Source: G963691885 sp963691885 (GTDB taxonomy: Bacteria > Pseudomonadota > Alphaproteobacteria > UBA8366 > Aestuariispiraceae). From it: 64,000 nt of DNA. Each line of letters starts with the position of its first letter. Position 1 is the stretch's first letter. The notes under the pieces were generated by a model that was not told the origin of the DNA, ran no database searches, and saw only the letters and a program-made list of their open reading frames with translations. The stretch lies in contig OY829843.1 in the NCBI GenBank assembly GCA_963691885.1, positions 2,232,001-2,296,000 of the forward strand, read 5' to 3'. Positions 25,226-33,723 of the stretch are shown here, piece by piece. The position numbers and the translations under genes are program-made.

Positions 25226-25995
25226 TTCCCCTTGAACTCCGGTTCGCGTTTTTCAAGAAAGGCGTCGATGCCTTCCTGTCCGTCCCGCGTTGAATAGAGA
25301 CGGAACAGAACCTCCTGCTCATAGCTTTTTGCGGTGGCGATTGGCGCATCGAACCCTTCGCGCATGAGACGCTTCATCTCTGCCTGGGCAAGGGGGGCAA
25401 TCTTCAAACAGGCTCGCGCCCGCTTCAGGATCGCTGTATCGAGATTGTCAGCAATCTCGGTGGCCAACCCCAATTCATAGGCCCGTTGTCCGGACATCCG
25501 CCAGCCAGCCAGCATCAAATCAGATGCCGCGTATTTGCCTATGGCCCGAACCAACCGCTGGGTTCCCCCACCACCGGGCGAAAGACCCAGTCGTCCCTCT
25601 GGTAAGCCAAGCTGGGCCTGTGGTGTGACCAGCAAAATGTCACAGCAGAGCGCGATTTCGAAACCGCCCCCCAGCGCGAAACCGTCGATCGCGCCGATAA
25701 CGGGTTTGGGAAGCGCTTCAAGCTTGTCGAACACGCGCCTCGAATTCATCTGATATGCGATGAACTCTGCCCGACGGTCGCCTTGATATTCGGCAATGTC
25801 AGCACCGGCGACAAAAGCCTTGCCCCCTGCACCCCGCAGGACGAGAACCCGGACAGCCGGATCGGCAGCCGCATCATCAAGTGCTGCGTCGAATTCTTCC
25901 ATCAGTGGGCTCGATAACGCGTTCATCTTGTCCGGGCGGTTGAAAAGAAACTGCCGAACACCTTCGTGAAGTTCCGATAACTCTATTAAAGCCAT
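25222..25995 (-). CDS. Enoyl-CoA hydratase/isomerase family protein
   Basis: A crotonase-fold protein, 257 residues from ATG 25995 (an upstream in-frame ATG lies inside the permease gene). The oxyanion-hole segments FVAGADIAEYQ and DGFALGGGFEIALCCD are present, as are one acidic residue in LPEGRLGL and SPGGGGTQRL. The second catalytic Glu position seems to be Asp (ASDLML). Its place in a sugar-transport operon, between a permease and a dehydrogenase, is unusual for a fatty-acid enzyme; a lyase or isomerase step on a CoA or sugar-acid intermediate is possible. Confidence 0.8.
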   Translation of the reverse strand: MALIELSELHEGVRQFLFNRPDKMNALSSPLMEEFDAALDDAAADPAVRVLVLRGAGGKAFVAGADIAEYQGDRRAEFIAYQMNSRRVFDKLEALPKPVIGAIDGFALGGGFEIALCCDILLVTPQAQLGLPEGRLGLSPGGGGTQRLVRAIGKYAASDLMLAGWRMSGQRAYELGLATEIADNLDTAILKRARACLKIAPLAQAEMKRLMREGFDAPIATAKSYEQEVLFRLYSTRDGQEGIDAFLEKREPEFKGK

Positions 25996-25999
25996 GGAA

Positions 26000-26827
26000 T
26001 TATCCCTTAACCGCACCGGCTGTAAGACCGGCCACAAAATATCTTTGAAGGAAAAAGAAGACGACAACGACAGGGATCGACACCATCACTGATGAGGCCA
26101 TCAACTCGCCATATCGAATGCCGTATTGTCCGATGAAGTCATTCAGTCCGACCGGCAGGGTGCGAAGCTCTTTGGTTGAGGTGAAGGAGAGCGCAAACAG
26201 AAACTCCTGCCAGGTGACAATCAGAACATAAACCGCCGTCGCGATGATGCCGGGCCGCGCGAGGGGAACCACGATGCCAAAGAAGATGCGGATCGGCCCC
26301 GCCCCGTCGACGGCGGCGGCCTCTTCCAGTGCGATAGGCAGTTTCAGAAGGAACCCCCGCAACATCCATATCGCCACGGGCAAGGTTACCGACACATAGG
26401 CAATGATCAGGGATAGATGGGTGTTCAGCAGATCGGCACCCCGCATCATCTTATAGATGGGTATGATGATCGCGGAATGGGGAAACATCTGTGCCAGGAC
26501 GACGCCGCCCATTAACACAGTCAGTATCATCAGGGTTCCCCGCGCAAAACTGTAGGCTGCCAATAGGGCAAGGGTGACCGTGATGATGACTGAGGCACCG
26601 CTCACAATCAGCGAATTCACAAAATAGTTTCGGAATTCGGGGCGAAAGGCGGTGATGTAATTCTCGACGGTCGGCGCGTCGGGCCAGAGTTCCGCCGGGA
26701 TGGAGAATGGCTCGCTGGCCTGTTTCAGACTGACAGAGAACATCCAGAATAAGGGCAGCAGCACAAATACCGCCAGCAGGATCTGCAGCGCCATCAGCAA
26801 GACCCGATGGGATGTTTTTTGCTTCAT
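26000..26827 (-). CDS. Sugar ABC transporter permease, MalG/UgpE type
   Basis: Inner-membrane permease of the CUT1 carbohydrate uptake family, 275 residues with six hydrophobic segments. The cytoplasmic EAA loop, which docks to the ATPase, reads EEAAAVDGAGPIRIFFGIVVPLARPG at about residues 180-205 and is intact. The start overlaps the end of the partner permease by four bases (26824-26827). It should work with that permease, the binding protein at 27772-28980 and a MalK-type ATPase, but the local ATPase gene is broken. Confidence 0.88.
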   Translation of the reverse strand: MKQKTSHRVLLMALQILLAVFVLLPLFWMFSVSLKQASEPFSIPAELWPDAPTVENYITAFRPEFRNYFVNSLIVSGASVIITVTLALLAAYSFARGTLMILTVLMGGVVLAQMFPHSAIIIPIYKMMRGADLLNTHLSLIIAYVSVTLPVAIWMLRGFLLKLPIALEEAAAVDGAGPIRIFFGIVVPLARPGIIATAVYVLIVTWQEFLFALSFTSTKELRTLPVGLNDFIGQYGIRYGELMASSVMVSIPVVVVFFFLQRYFVAGLTAGAVKG

Positions 26828-27710
26828 GCGGTGGGCCTCCGCTTTTTGGCGCCATGCTGAACGATCACATACAGCGCGACCAAAACCGCGAGAATCAGGA
26901 TCGAGAACACGCCATAGACCGCCGCATCGCCGAAACGGAATTGCCCAAATCCGGTCTCAAATATCTTGGTTGGAAAGATATGCGTTTCGTGCTGTGGACC
27001 GCCCCGGGTCAATACCCAGGTAATATCGAAATAGTTGAAGGTCAGTATGAGGGTCAGAACGACATTCACAATGATAACGTCCTTGATTGCAGGCAGCGTC
27101 ACATCGATCAAACGCCGCCAGGCACCGGCCCCGTCTAGGGTGGCGGCCCCAGTTGGGATTTATCGACATTCTGGAGTGCGGCTAGAAATATCAACATGGA
27201 GAAGGGGAAACCCTTCCAAACAGCAACAAAGATAACAGCGGCCATCGCCGTATCGGGGGAAGCCAGGAAAGCAACATTGCTGTCCACAAAACCCAATTGC
27301 AGTAAAATGGAATTGATCAGTCCCAACTGAGGGTCATACATGAAGCGCCAGAGGATCGCGATCACAACACCCGGCAGGACAAAGGGCAGCAGCACGACCG
27401 CACGCATAAACCCCTGGCCAGGCAGATTCTGGTTGAGCAGAACGGCTGTGAAGAATCCAAGGACATTCTGAAGAAGCACGACCCCCAGGGTCCAGATGAT
27501 AGAATTCCAGACCACCTCGGAGAAATGCCGGGAATTCATGACCTTCTCATAAACCGCCAGGCCGACAAACCGGGGATCCGGGTTGATGAAGGAGGTGTCA
27601 TAGAAGCTGTCGATGACCGTCCCGATCATCGGGTAATACAGCATCACCCCCATAAGGGTAAGCGTCGGGATCAGAAACACCCAAGTGAGCCATTTGTCTC
27701 TGGAAGTCAT
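26824..27710 (-). pseudogene. Sugar ABC transporter permease, MalF/UgpA type, with 1-base frameshift
   Basis: Residues 1-188 (from ATG 27710: LTWVFLIPTLTLMGVMLYYP, then FMRAVVLLPFVLPGVV) are in one frame, which ends LQNVDKSQLGPPP-stop. The remainder (AATLDGAGAWRRLIDVTLPAI to HGAKKRRPTA) is in the next frame. The break lies in a run of four C on the plus strand (27147-27150). One extra base would restore QLEAATLDGAG, the expected EAA loop. The permease is therefore broken exactly in its ATPase-docking loop, by mutation or by sequencing error. Confidence 0.75.
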
Positions 27711-27723
27711 TTCACACCCCGAG

Positions 27724-27755
27724 GAAAAAACGGCGTGGACCGGGGCCCACGCCGC
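27724..27755 (-). terminator. Terminator after sugar-binding protein gene
   Basis: On the minus strand CGGCGTGG (27754-27747) pairs with CCACGCCG (27738-27731) around an eight-base loop and is followed by TTTTTT. It lies between the binding protein and the permease, so it probably lowers permease expression relative to binding protein. Confidence 0.75.
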
Positions 27756-27771
27756 AAGTACGAGAGGTCAA

Positions 27772-28980
27772 TTAATTCAGCGCATTGATGTCAGAACAGG
27801 CCTGATTGGCAGCGTCCTGAACATTGGTCCCTGAGAAGACGTCCTGATATAGAGTCATCTGAATCTCGGCAATTTCCAGATAGCGGGCGGATAGGGGGCG
27901 CGGCTTTGCGTTGCCAAGATGCGCCATAATTTCCGCAGGACCCTGCCGGTTTTCAGCCAGGAAGGCTTCAGCGGCTTTCTTATTGGCAGGGATCAGGTCA
28001 ACCACATCGCCGTTCACATCTTCACGAACCATGAATTCAATGAATTTCCATGCGGCTTCCTTGTGTTCCGAGCTTTCATAGACAGCCAGGTTCCAGCCAC
28101 CATAGGTACCGATTGCCGTGCCGGATTTTCCAGCGGTGCCGTTTACAAAGCCCCAGTTAATCTCTGAGGATTGTAGCGTTGGCTGCTCCAGCGCCGGCCA
28201 GAATTCGATCGCCAGTGAACCGTTCAGGAACAGTTCCCGCATGTTGCCGGAATTCGCGTTCAAAATGCCTTGGGGTGCAAATTGCGCAAGATCCTGGAGG
28301 TATTCCATCGCTTCAACAGCGGGGGCTTTGTCCAGCGCACAGGCCCCTGCACTATCCAGAATCTCGCCACCGTTTGAGAAGATGAAAGAGTTGACAACAA
28401 CGACCGTATCTTCACCGCGATGTCCGAAGAGGCCAACGCCGAATTGACCATCGGAGGTCAACTTCTCAGCGGCACTGCGAAGGCCTTCAAAACTCTTGAG
28501 GTCGTCGGGTGATACCCCAGCAGCATCGAGCAGATCCTGGTTGTAGAAACTGAACTGCCAGACATCGACGTTGAAGGGAATGCCATAGAGCCCGTCGTTA
28601 AAGACGGCTGAATCCCATGCGCCCTGAAAGAAGTTATCCGCGCCAAGGCCACTTGCCTCGGCATTCTCTGTAAGATCGACGACGGCTCCCGCCGCAGCAA
28701 ATGCGCCGACCCAAATCTGGTCGAGAGTGGAAATATCAGGTGCATTGCCGCCCTGCACTGCGGTCAACAGGCGTTGTTGATATTCAGGATAGGGAATGGT
28801 TGTTACCTCGATCTTGATGCCGGGGTTCTCTTCCATGAAACGGTCAACGGCTGCCTGCTGAAACTGTGACAACCCGCTTTCCGTCTGCTGGTTATCCCAG
28901 AACTGCAAAGTGATGTCCTGCGCCAAAGCCGGCGTTGCGACCATTGCGGAAAGAGCGATGCTGGCGAGTATCTTTTTCAT
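27772..28980 (-). CDS. Sugar ABC transporter periplasmic binding protein (family 1)
   Basis: 402 residues with a Sec signal (MKKILASIALSAMVATPALA, cleavage near residue 21). The mature protein begins DITLQFWDNQQ, and contains FMEENPGIKIEVTTIPYPEYQQRL, GNAPDISTLDQIWV, YGIPFNVDVW and AAWKFIEFMV, all typical of family 1 solute-binding proteins for oligosaccharides or glycerol phosphate. The ATG follows AGGAGG-like sequence. It is the first transport gene after the regulator (76-base gap), with a terminator behind it. The ligand is unknown. Confidence 0.88.
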   Translation of the reverse strand: MKKILASIALSAMVATPALAQDITLQFWDNQQTESGLSQFQQAAVDRFMEENPGIKIEVTTIPYPEYQQRLLTAVQGGNAPDISTLDQIWVGAFAAAGAVVDLTENAEASGLGADNFFQGAWDSAVFNDGLYGIPFNVDVWQFSFYNQDLLDAAGVSPDDLKSFEGLRSAAEKLTSDGQFGVGLFGHRGEDTVVVVNSFIFSNGGEILDSAGACALDKAPAVEAMEYLQDLAQFAPQGILNANSGNMRELFLNGSLAIEFWPALEQPTLQSSEINWGFVNGTAGKSGTAIGTYGGWNLAVYESSEHKEAAWKFIEFMVREDVNGDVVDLIPANKKAAEAFLAENRQGPAEIMAHLGNAKPRPLSARYLEIAEIQMTLYQDVFSGTNVQDAANQACSDINALN

Positions 28981-29056
28981 AAAGTTCCTCCTGTGACTGA
29001 ATATCGTTTGGGTTCAATGTCGAGTATTTGAAAACTCTAAATCCTGGTTTGATCGG

Positions 29057-30781
29057 TCAATTCAGATGGCCGTCCTCTTGATCTCCCGAAATTCGAACCA
29101 CTAGGCCTGCGGACCGCAAAGACTGTCGGTCCTGTGGGACCGTTCCATCGTCGGTGATTACTTCCGTGACATCTTCAATACGGGCGATGCGGTGGTTTGC
29201 GTCGGTGCCGACAATTGTGTGATCGGCAAGGACGATGGTTTGTCTCGCTGCTGAACTGAACCGGGACCCAGCGAGGGAGAGGCGCTCATCGACAGAAGAT
29301 GGGCCGAAGCGCGCGGATATCCCGCTAACAGAAAGGAAAGCCTTGTCCGCCCGGATACGTTCGAACACGGCACCAAGGCTTGGCCCGACGAGACATCTGT
29401 CCGAGGATTGATATTCACCGCTGGTCAGAATGGTCTTTACACCAGGTGTGTTTTCCAACTTGAAAAGCACGTCGATGGAGTTGGTAACGACGGAAACGCC
29501 CTGGTATCGGGTGTTTTGCCTGAATGCATGGGCGCGCATTTCCTCGGCCATCATCAGGCATGTTTCGCCTTCGCCAATGATAACTGTCTGGCCAGGCTCG
29601 ATCGTACTGCAAGCGGTGCGGGCGATGTCACGACGCAGCCGTTTTGTTTCCTCAGCAAGCCCTTTATGTGGAGGTGTCACAATGACGTCCAGACCCACAT
29701 TTTCGGCACGTTTCTTAACGGCCTGAATCAAGGCCCGGTACCAATCATGGCCTGGATAATGAGGGATTAGGCCGATTTTCGGTTTGCGCGCAGCCGCGCG
29801 TGTGAAGGATGCGAGTAGATCAGGATCATAGAGCGAATGGTCGGCACGCCAGCCGTTTTCATCCTGGGTAAAGAATTCACCAAGGTTTCCAGAATGGATG
29901 ATCGCGTGTGGTGTGATCTCCTCCACCGGCAATAGCTGACCTGCCATCACCCGGCAAATCAGGTTGACCGCAACTTCGCCAACGGTCTCGGGAAAGAATG
30001 CGGCGACGGCTTCAAGGCACCCGGAATCTGCGACCTTCGCGACGAAATTGGGATTTTCACCACCCGTTGCATAAACGGCAATTTCCTTGCTACCCCGCGA
30101 CGCTGCCTCGAGGAGGGCCAATGCTGATTGGTCGTTGACACCGAAGCCGATGTCAAATTCCTCGCCGGAGGCAAAAGCGTCCAATACCACACGAAGTGAG
30201 GATTTGTAGGTTCCCTGACCGTTGACCGATGCACGGTCAAAGTTCTTTCCAAATACGTCTTCAAACCCGGCCAAAAATCCGGCAGCCCTCGAACGGGTGT
30301 TCTCAAGTTCGGGTTGCCCTACGATCAAAATTTTGGGGTTCTCAGTATTTTGGGCTTTTTGTGCCGCGAGCTGTCCCAGCTCAAAAGAGGCCTGAAAATT
30401 GTCCGGGCCAAGATAACATCCGCCTTCTTGCGGCGCGCTTTCCGCCAGTATCGGGATGCCGCGCAGCCTGAAGAACCGACGCAGTGTCTTTCCCCCGGTA
30501 CCCGGCAGCGGGGGCAGAATGACCGCATCCAGTTTATCGAGTTCCCCGTCCGACCCCCCAAGCAGTCGCTGATCGTTCTGCGCTTTCAGCATTTTGCGAT
30601 CCGGCAGCATGGCGCCGCCATGGGTGCGTTTCAACGCGCCTGCCTCGGCAAGCTCCACAATATCGCGCCGCAGGGTTACCGTGGAAACTTCCGGCAACAC
30701 AGTGGTTAGGGAGGAAACCTCGACGGTGCCTTCAGCCTCGAGTATTTCCAGGATCCGTTTGTGACGTTGTTGTTTGATCAT
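29057..30781 (-). CDS. DeoR-type regulator with inserted sugar-binding domain
   Basis: 574 residues with an unusual layout. Residues 1-60 are a DeoR helix-turn-helix (RHKRILEILEAEGTVEVSSL, STVTLRRDI, RTHGGAML). Residues about 80-335 resemble a periplasmic sugar-binding fold but start at its third strand (LDAVILPP, GCYLGPDNFQASFELGQLAA, GVNDQSALALLEA). Residues about 345-385 (KIGLIPHYPGHDWYRALIQA, GLDVIVTPP) look like the first strand-helix-strand of that fold. Residues about 388-565 are the DeoR effector domain (VVTNSIDVLFKL, LTSGEYQ, GPSLGAVFERI, TIVLADH). It probably represses the sugar operon that follows, from the palindrome at 30877. Confidence 0.78.
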   Translation of the reverse strand: MIKQQRHKRILEILEAEGTVEVSSLTTVLPEVSTVTLRRDIVELAEAGALKRTHGGAMLPDRKMLKAQNDQRLLGGSDGELDKLDAVILPPLPGTGGKTLRRFFRLRGIPILAESAPQEGGCYLGPDNFQASFELGQLAAQKAQNTENPKILIVGQPELENTRSRAAGFLAGFEDVFGKNFDRASVNGQGTYKSSLRVVLDAFASGEEFDIGFGVNDQSALALLEAASRGSKEIAVYATGGENPNFVAKVADSGCLEAVAAFFPETVGEVAVNLICRVMAGQLLPVEEITPHAIIHSGNLGEFFTQDENGWRADHSLYDPDLLASFTRAAARKPKIGLIPHYPGHDWYRALIQAVKKRAENVGLDVIVTPPHKGLAEETKRLRRDIARTACSTIEPGQTVIIGEGETCLMMAEEMRAHAFRQNTRYQGVSVVTNSIDVLFKLENTPGVKTILTSGEYQSSDRCLVGPSLGAVFERIRADKAFLSVSGISARFGPSSVDERLSLAGSRFSSAARQTIVLADHTIVGTDANHRIARIEDVTEVITDDGTVPQDRQSLRSAGLVVRISGDQEDGHLN

Positions 30782-30876
30782 TTCACCTCTCGCTGCACAT
30801 AAGTGATCAACAGTTATGACGGTTCCAGATAAAATTGACCAATTCTGCTAAAAATCAAACATAAACGATCATTTTT

Positions 30877-30891
30877 GATCAATTATTGATC
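30877..30891. promoter_or_regulatory. GATC-rich palindrome upstream of DeoR-type regulator
   Basis: GATCAATTATTGATC is a perfect 7-1-7 palindrome. Further TGATCA or CGATCA copies lie nearby at about 30808-30813 and 30866-30871. It sits 96 bases upstream of the regulator gene and 160 bases before the divergent oxidoreductase gene, so it is a likely operator for one or both. Confidence 0.5.
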
Positions 30892-31052
30892 TGAATTCCA
30901 CTGAGATGAGTGGAAAATTGAACATTGGCGTATGTTGCTACCCATTTCGGCAGCTCGGTCGCTCCTTGAACCGCGCTGGAAAAATCCGCGAATATTGAAA
31001 CGTGGTTTGGCTTCTGCAATGGATGGGGGGTCGAAATGGTTGGTGGTGGAAG

Positions 31053-32342
31053 ATGAGCTTGAGGCCTGAAACACGTGCGGCGATTTCCCTCTGGGATGGG
31101 TCAGCGGAGGAGTCTGATCATCAGGCGGCGTTTGAAGAAAGCGCTGATCTGGTGGATCTGGCGATTGTCGGGGGCGGGTTTACCGGCCTTTCAACCGCGC
31201 TGCATGCGGCAGAAGCCGGGCTCAACGCCCATGTTCTGGAGGCACGGCATCTGGGCTATGGCGGGTCGGGCCGCAATGCGGGACTGGTGAATGCGGGGGT
31301 CTGGCACCCGCCCGCAAAGGTGCGCGCCCATCTGGGTGAAACCTATGGTCCGCGTTTTCTGGAGACATTCGGGAACGGTCCGAAGCTGGTCTTTGACCTG
31401 ATCGAAAAGCATCAGATCCGTTGTGAGGTGACGCGGACGGGCACGATTCACGCAGCCCACGCTCCTGACGGGTTCAAGGATCTGCAGGACCGACATGCGG
31501 AATGGCGACGGCTTGAGCAGCCGGTTGATCTTCTGAACCGGGAGGAGGTTTCCGAACTGATCGGGACAAATGCCTTTCACGGCGGGTTGTTGGACCATCG
31601 CGCCGGAACGATCAACCCAATGGGTTACTGTCGCGGGCTGGCCCGGGCCGCGCGGGGGGCGGGTGCTAAGATCAGTACCGGGGTGCATGTCACCGCCCTC
31701 AACCGACGGGGTGATGTCTGGCATGTCGCAACGGATCGGGGTGTGTTGCGCGCGCACAATGTGGTGCTGGGCACCAATGCCTATACCGATGATTTGTGGC
31801 CGGGCCTGAAATCGGTCTTTACCAAGATCAATTACTTTCAACTGGCGACCGCACCGCTTGACGGGCGCGGGTCCCATATCCTGCCCCAACGACAGGGATT
31901 GTGGGATACTGGACAGATCATGTTTTCCCTGCGCCGGGATGCGTTTGACCGGTTGATTATCGGATCAATGGGAACGGTCCTCGGGGACAAGGATGGCGGT
32001 CTTTCCCACCGATGGGCAAAAAAGCAGATCGCTCGGCTGTTTCCGGAATTGGGTGAAGTTACATTTGAAGAGGCCTGGCATGGCCAGATTGCGATGACAC
32101 CCGACCATCTGCCCCGCGTCTGTGTTCTGGACGAGGGTCTTTATACGGCCATTGGTTACAACGGGCGGGGGATCACGACCGGGACCATCTTCGGCAAAGC
32201 TATGGCGGGTCTGTTGAGCGGGATGCCGAAGGAAGAATTGCCGATGCCCGTTGCAACGGTTCAGTCGGTGCCAAGCGCGCCTGTCATGTCCAGGCTCTAC
32301 CAACTGGCCTTTTCTGCCAATCAGCTGTTCAAGAGCCTGTAA
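31053..32342 (+). CDS. FAD-dependent oxidoreductase (DAO family)
   Basis: A D-amino acid oxidase-like flavoprotein, 429 residues from ATG 31053 behind GGTGGAAG. The FAD-binding Rossmann motif LAIVGGGFTGLSTALHAAEAG is at about residues 36-55, followed by GGSGRNAGLVNAG. The C-terminal FAD contact is GYNGRGITTGTIFGKAM. Homologues of this layout oxidise secondary amines or gamma-glutamyl-putrescine; the substrate here is unknown. It is divergent from the DeoR-type regulator and could share its control. Confidence 0.82.
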   Translation: MSLRPETRAAISLWDGSAEESDHQAAFEESADLVDLAIVGGGFTGLSTALHAAEAGLNAHVLEARHLGYGGSGRNAGLVNAGVWHPPAKVRAHLGETYGPRFLETFGNGPKLVFDLIEKHQIRCEVTRTGTIHAAHAPDGFKDLQDRHAEWRRLEQPVDLLNREEVSELIGTNAFHGGLLDHRAGTINPMGYCRGLARAARGAGAKISTGVHVTALNRRGDVWHVATDRGVLRAHNVVLGTNAYTDDLWPGLKSVFTKINYFQLATAPLDGRGSHILPQRQGLWDTGQIMFSLRRDAFDRLIIGSMGTVLGDKDGGLSHRWAKKQIARLFPELGEVTFEEAWHGQIAMTPDHLPRVCVLDEGLYTAIGYNGRGITTGTIFGKAMAGLLSGMPKEELPMPVATVQSVPSAPVMSRLYQLAFSANQLFKSL

Positions 32343-32433
32343 TCAATGGCGTTAGCAGGGGTCTTAATAGAAATCCGGTTCTGGCGAACCTATATGATTT
32401 TGGTATGCAGTGAATTTGTTGGAGTGATTTTCC

Positions 32434-33384
32434 ATGCTGGAAGAGGATATAGCGTTGCAAGATATTTTGGGTTTGGTTTCGGCGTCGGCAATTATAACCG
32501 GTCTGATTGTCATACTGGCGCTTCTGTTGGTCTTCAAAGGGGTGAAAGTTGTCCCTCAGTCGCAGGTCTTCGTGATTGAACGGTTCGGCAAATATACCCA
32601 GACCCTGAAAGCCGGCCTGAACTTTATCGTGCCCTTCCTGGATGCTGTTGCCCATCGGATCTCAATTCTGGAAAGACAACTCCCTGAATTTGAGATCTCG
32701 GTTATTTCCCGGGACAATGTGGAGGTGCGCCTGGAAGCAACTGTGTTCTATCGCATTGTTGATGCGGCGGCATCGGTCTATCGCATTCGTAACATCGACA
32801 GCGCGATCCACACCGCTGCCACGTCGATCGTACGCTCCGCAGCGGGTAAGCTGGAACTGGATGAGCTACAATCTTCTCGCGAATCGATGAACCAGGAGAT
32901 TGCGACGAACCTGCAGGAGGCGGCCACCCTCTGGGGGATTGAGATTACCAGAACCGAGATCACAGATATCATCGTCGATGAAGAAACCAAATCCGCCCAG
33001 CGGCAACAGTTGAATGCAGAGCGGGAAAGACGGGCCGCGATTGCCCGGGCCGAAGGGGAAAAGCGATCGGTGGAACTGGCGGCGGAGGCAAAACTGTTCG
33101 AAGCCCAGAAAGAGGCTGAAGCGGTTCGCATCACCGCGGAGGCGCAGGCCTATGCCATCGAGGTTGAGGCCAAGGCAAACGCCGAACAGACCCGGCTTGT
33201 GGCAGCGGCCATCGCCGAAGATGGACAACCGGCGATTAACTTCGAGATTCTGAAACGCCAGGTCGATGCGCTGGGCGCCGTAGCAAGCAGCCCCAGTGCC
33301 AAAACCATAATCGTCCCGACGGATGTGACCGGCGCAATTGGATCACTGGAAACCTTGTTGGCGCAATTCAAAGGGAACAACTGA
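32434..33384 (+). CDS. SPFH/band 7 protein (paraslipin type)
   Basis: A membrane-scaffolding protein of the stomatin/prohibitin superfamily, 316 residues. An N-terminal membrane segment (about residues 16-36) is followed by a band 7 domain (VVPQSQVFVIERFGKYTQTLKAGLNFIVPF, ISRDNVEVRLEATVFYRI). A long Ala/Glu-rich coiled coil follows (about 190-265), then a conserved C-terminal segment (AKTIIVPTDVTG). Its stop overlaps the start of the NfeD-like gene by one base; the two families are partners in membrane quality control. Confidence 0.9.
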   Translation: MLEEDIALQDILGLVSASAIITGLIVILALLLVFKGVKVVPQSQVFVIERFGKYTQTLKAGLNFIVPFLDAVAHRISILERQLPEFEISVISRDNVEVRLEATVFYRIVDAAASVYRIRNIDSAIHTAATSIVRSAAGKLELDELQSSRESMNQEIATNLQEAATLWGIEITRTEITDIIVDEETKSAQRQQLNAERERRAAIARAEGEKRSVELAAEAKLFEAQKEAEAVRITAEAQAYAIEVEAKANAEQTRLVAAAIAEDGQPAINFEILKRQVDALGAVASSPSAKTIIVPTDVTGAIGSLETLLAQFKGNN

Positions 33385-33692
33385 TGGATCTGTCGATCGA
33401 CTTCACCTATTGGGTTTTTCAATTGAAGGTCTGGCTGATCCTTGGGTTTGGTCTGATCATAATTGATATTGTCCTGGCGACGTTCTTTCTGCTCCCGATC
33501 GGAATTGCAGCGTTTCTGGTTGGTGGATTGATCCTGGTTCAGAACCAGTTGTGGTTTGGTGATGTCGTGTTCTTTGAAACATGGCACGACATCATGATTT
33601 ACTTTGCCGTTTTATCTGTTGTGTCGATCGGATTTATACGCGTGATATTTCAAAAGCGTCGCAAGAACACGGCTGATATCAACGAATACTGA
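33384..33692 (+). CDS. NfeD-like membrane protein
   Basis: 102 residues with two or three membrane segments (about 12-33, 36-52 and 68-88) and a basic tail (FQKRRKN). The small size and coupling to the SPFH gene (TGATG overlap) identify it as a short NfeD-family partner. The soluble OB-fold domain of longer NfeD proteins is absent. Confidence 0.75.
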   Translation: MDLSIDFTYWVFQLKVWLILGFGLIIIDIVLATFFLLPIGIAAFLVGGLILVQNQLWFGDVVFFETWHDIMIYFAVLSVVSIGFIRVIFQKRRKNTADINEY

Positions 33693-33723
33693 CGGCGCCT
33701 TTGTTTTTTGGTTTACGCTGGCA

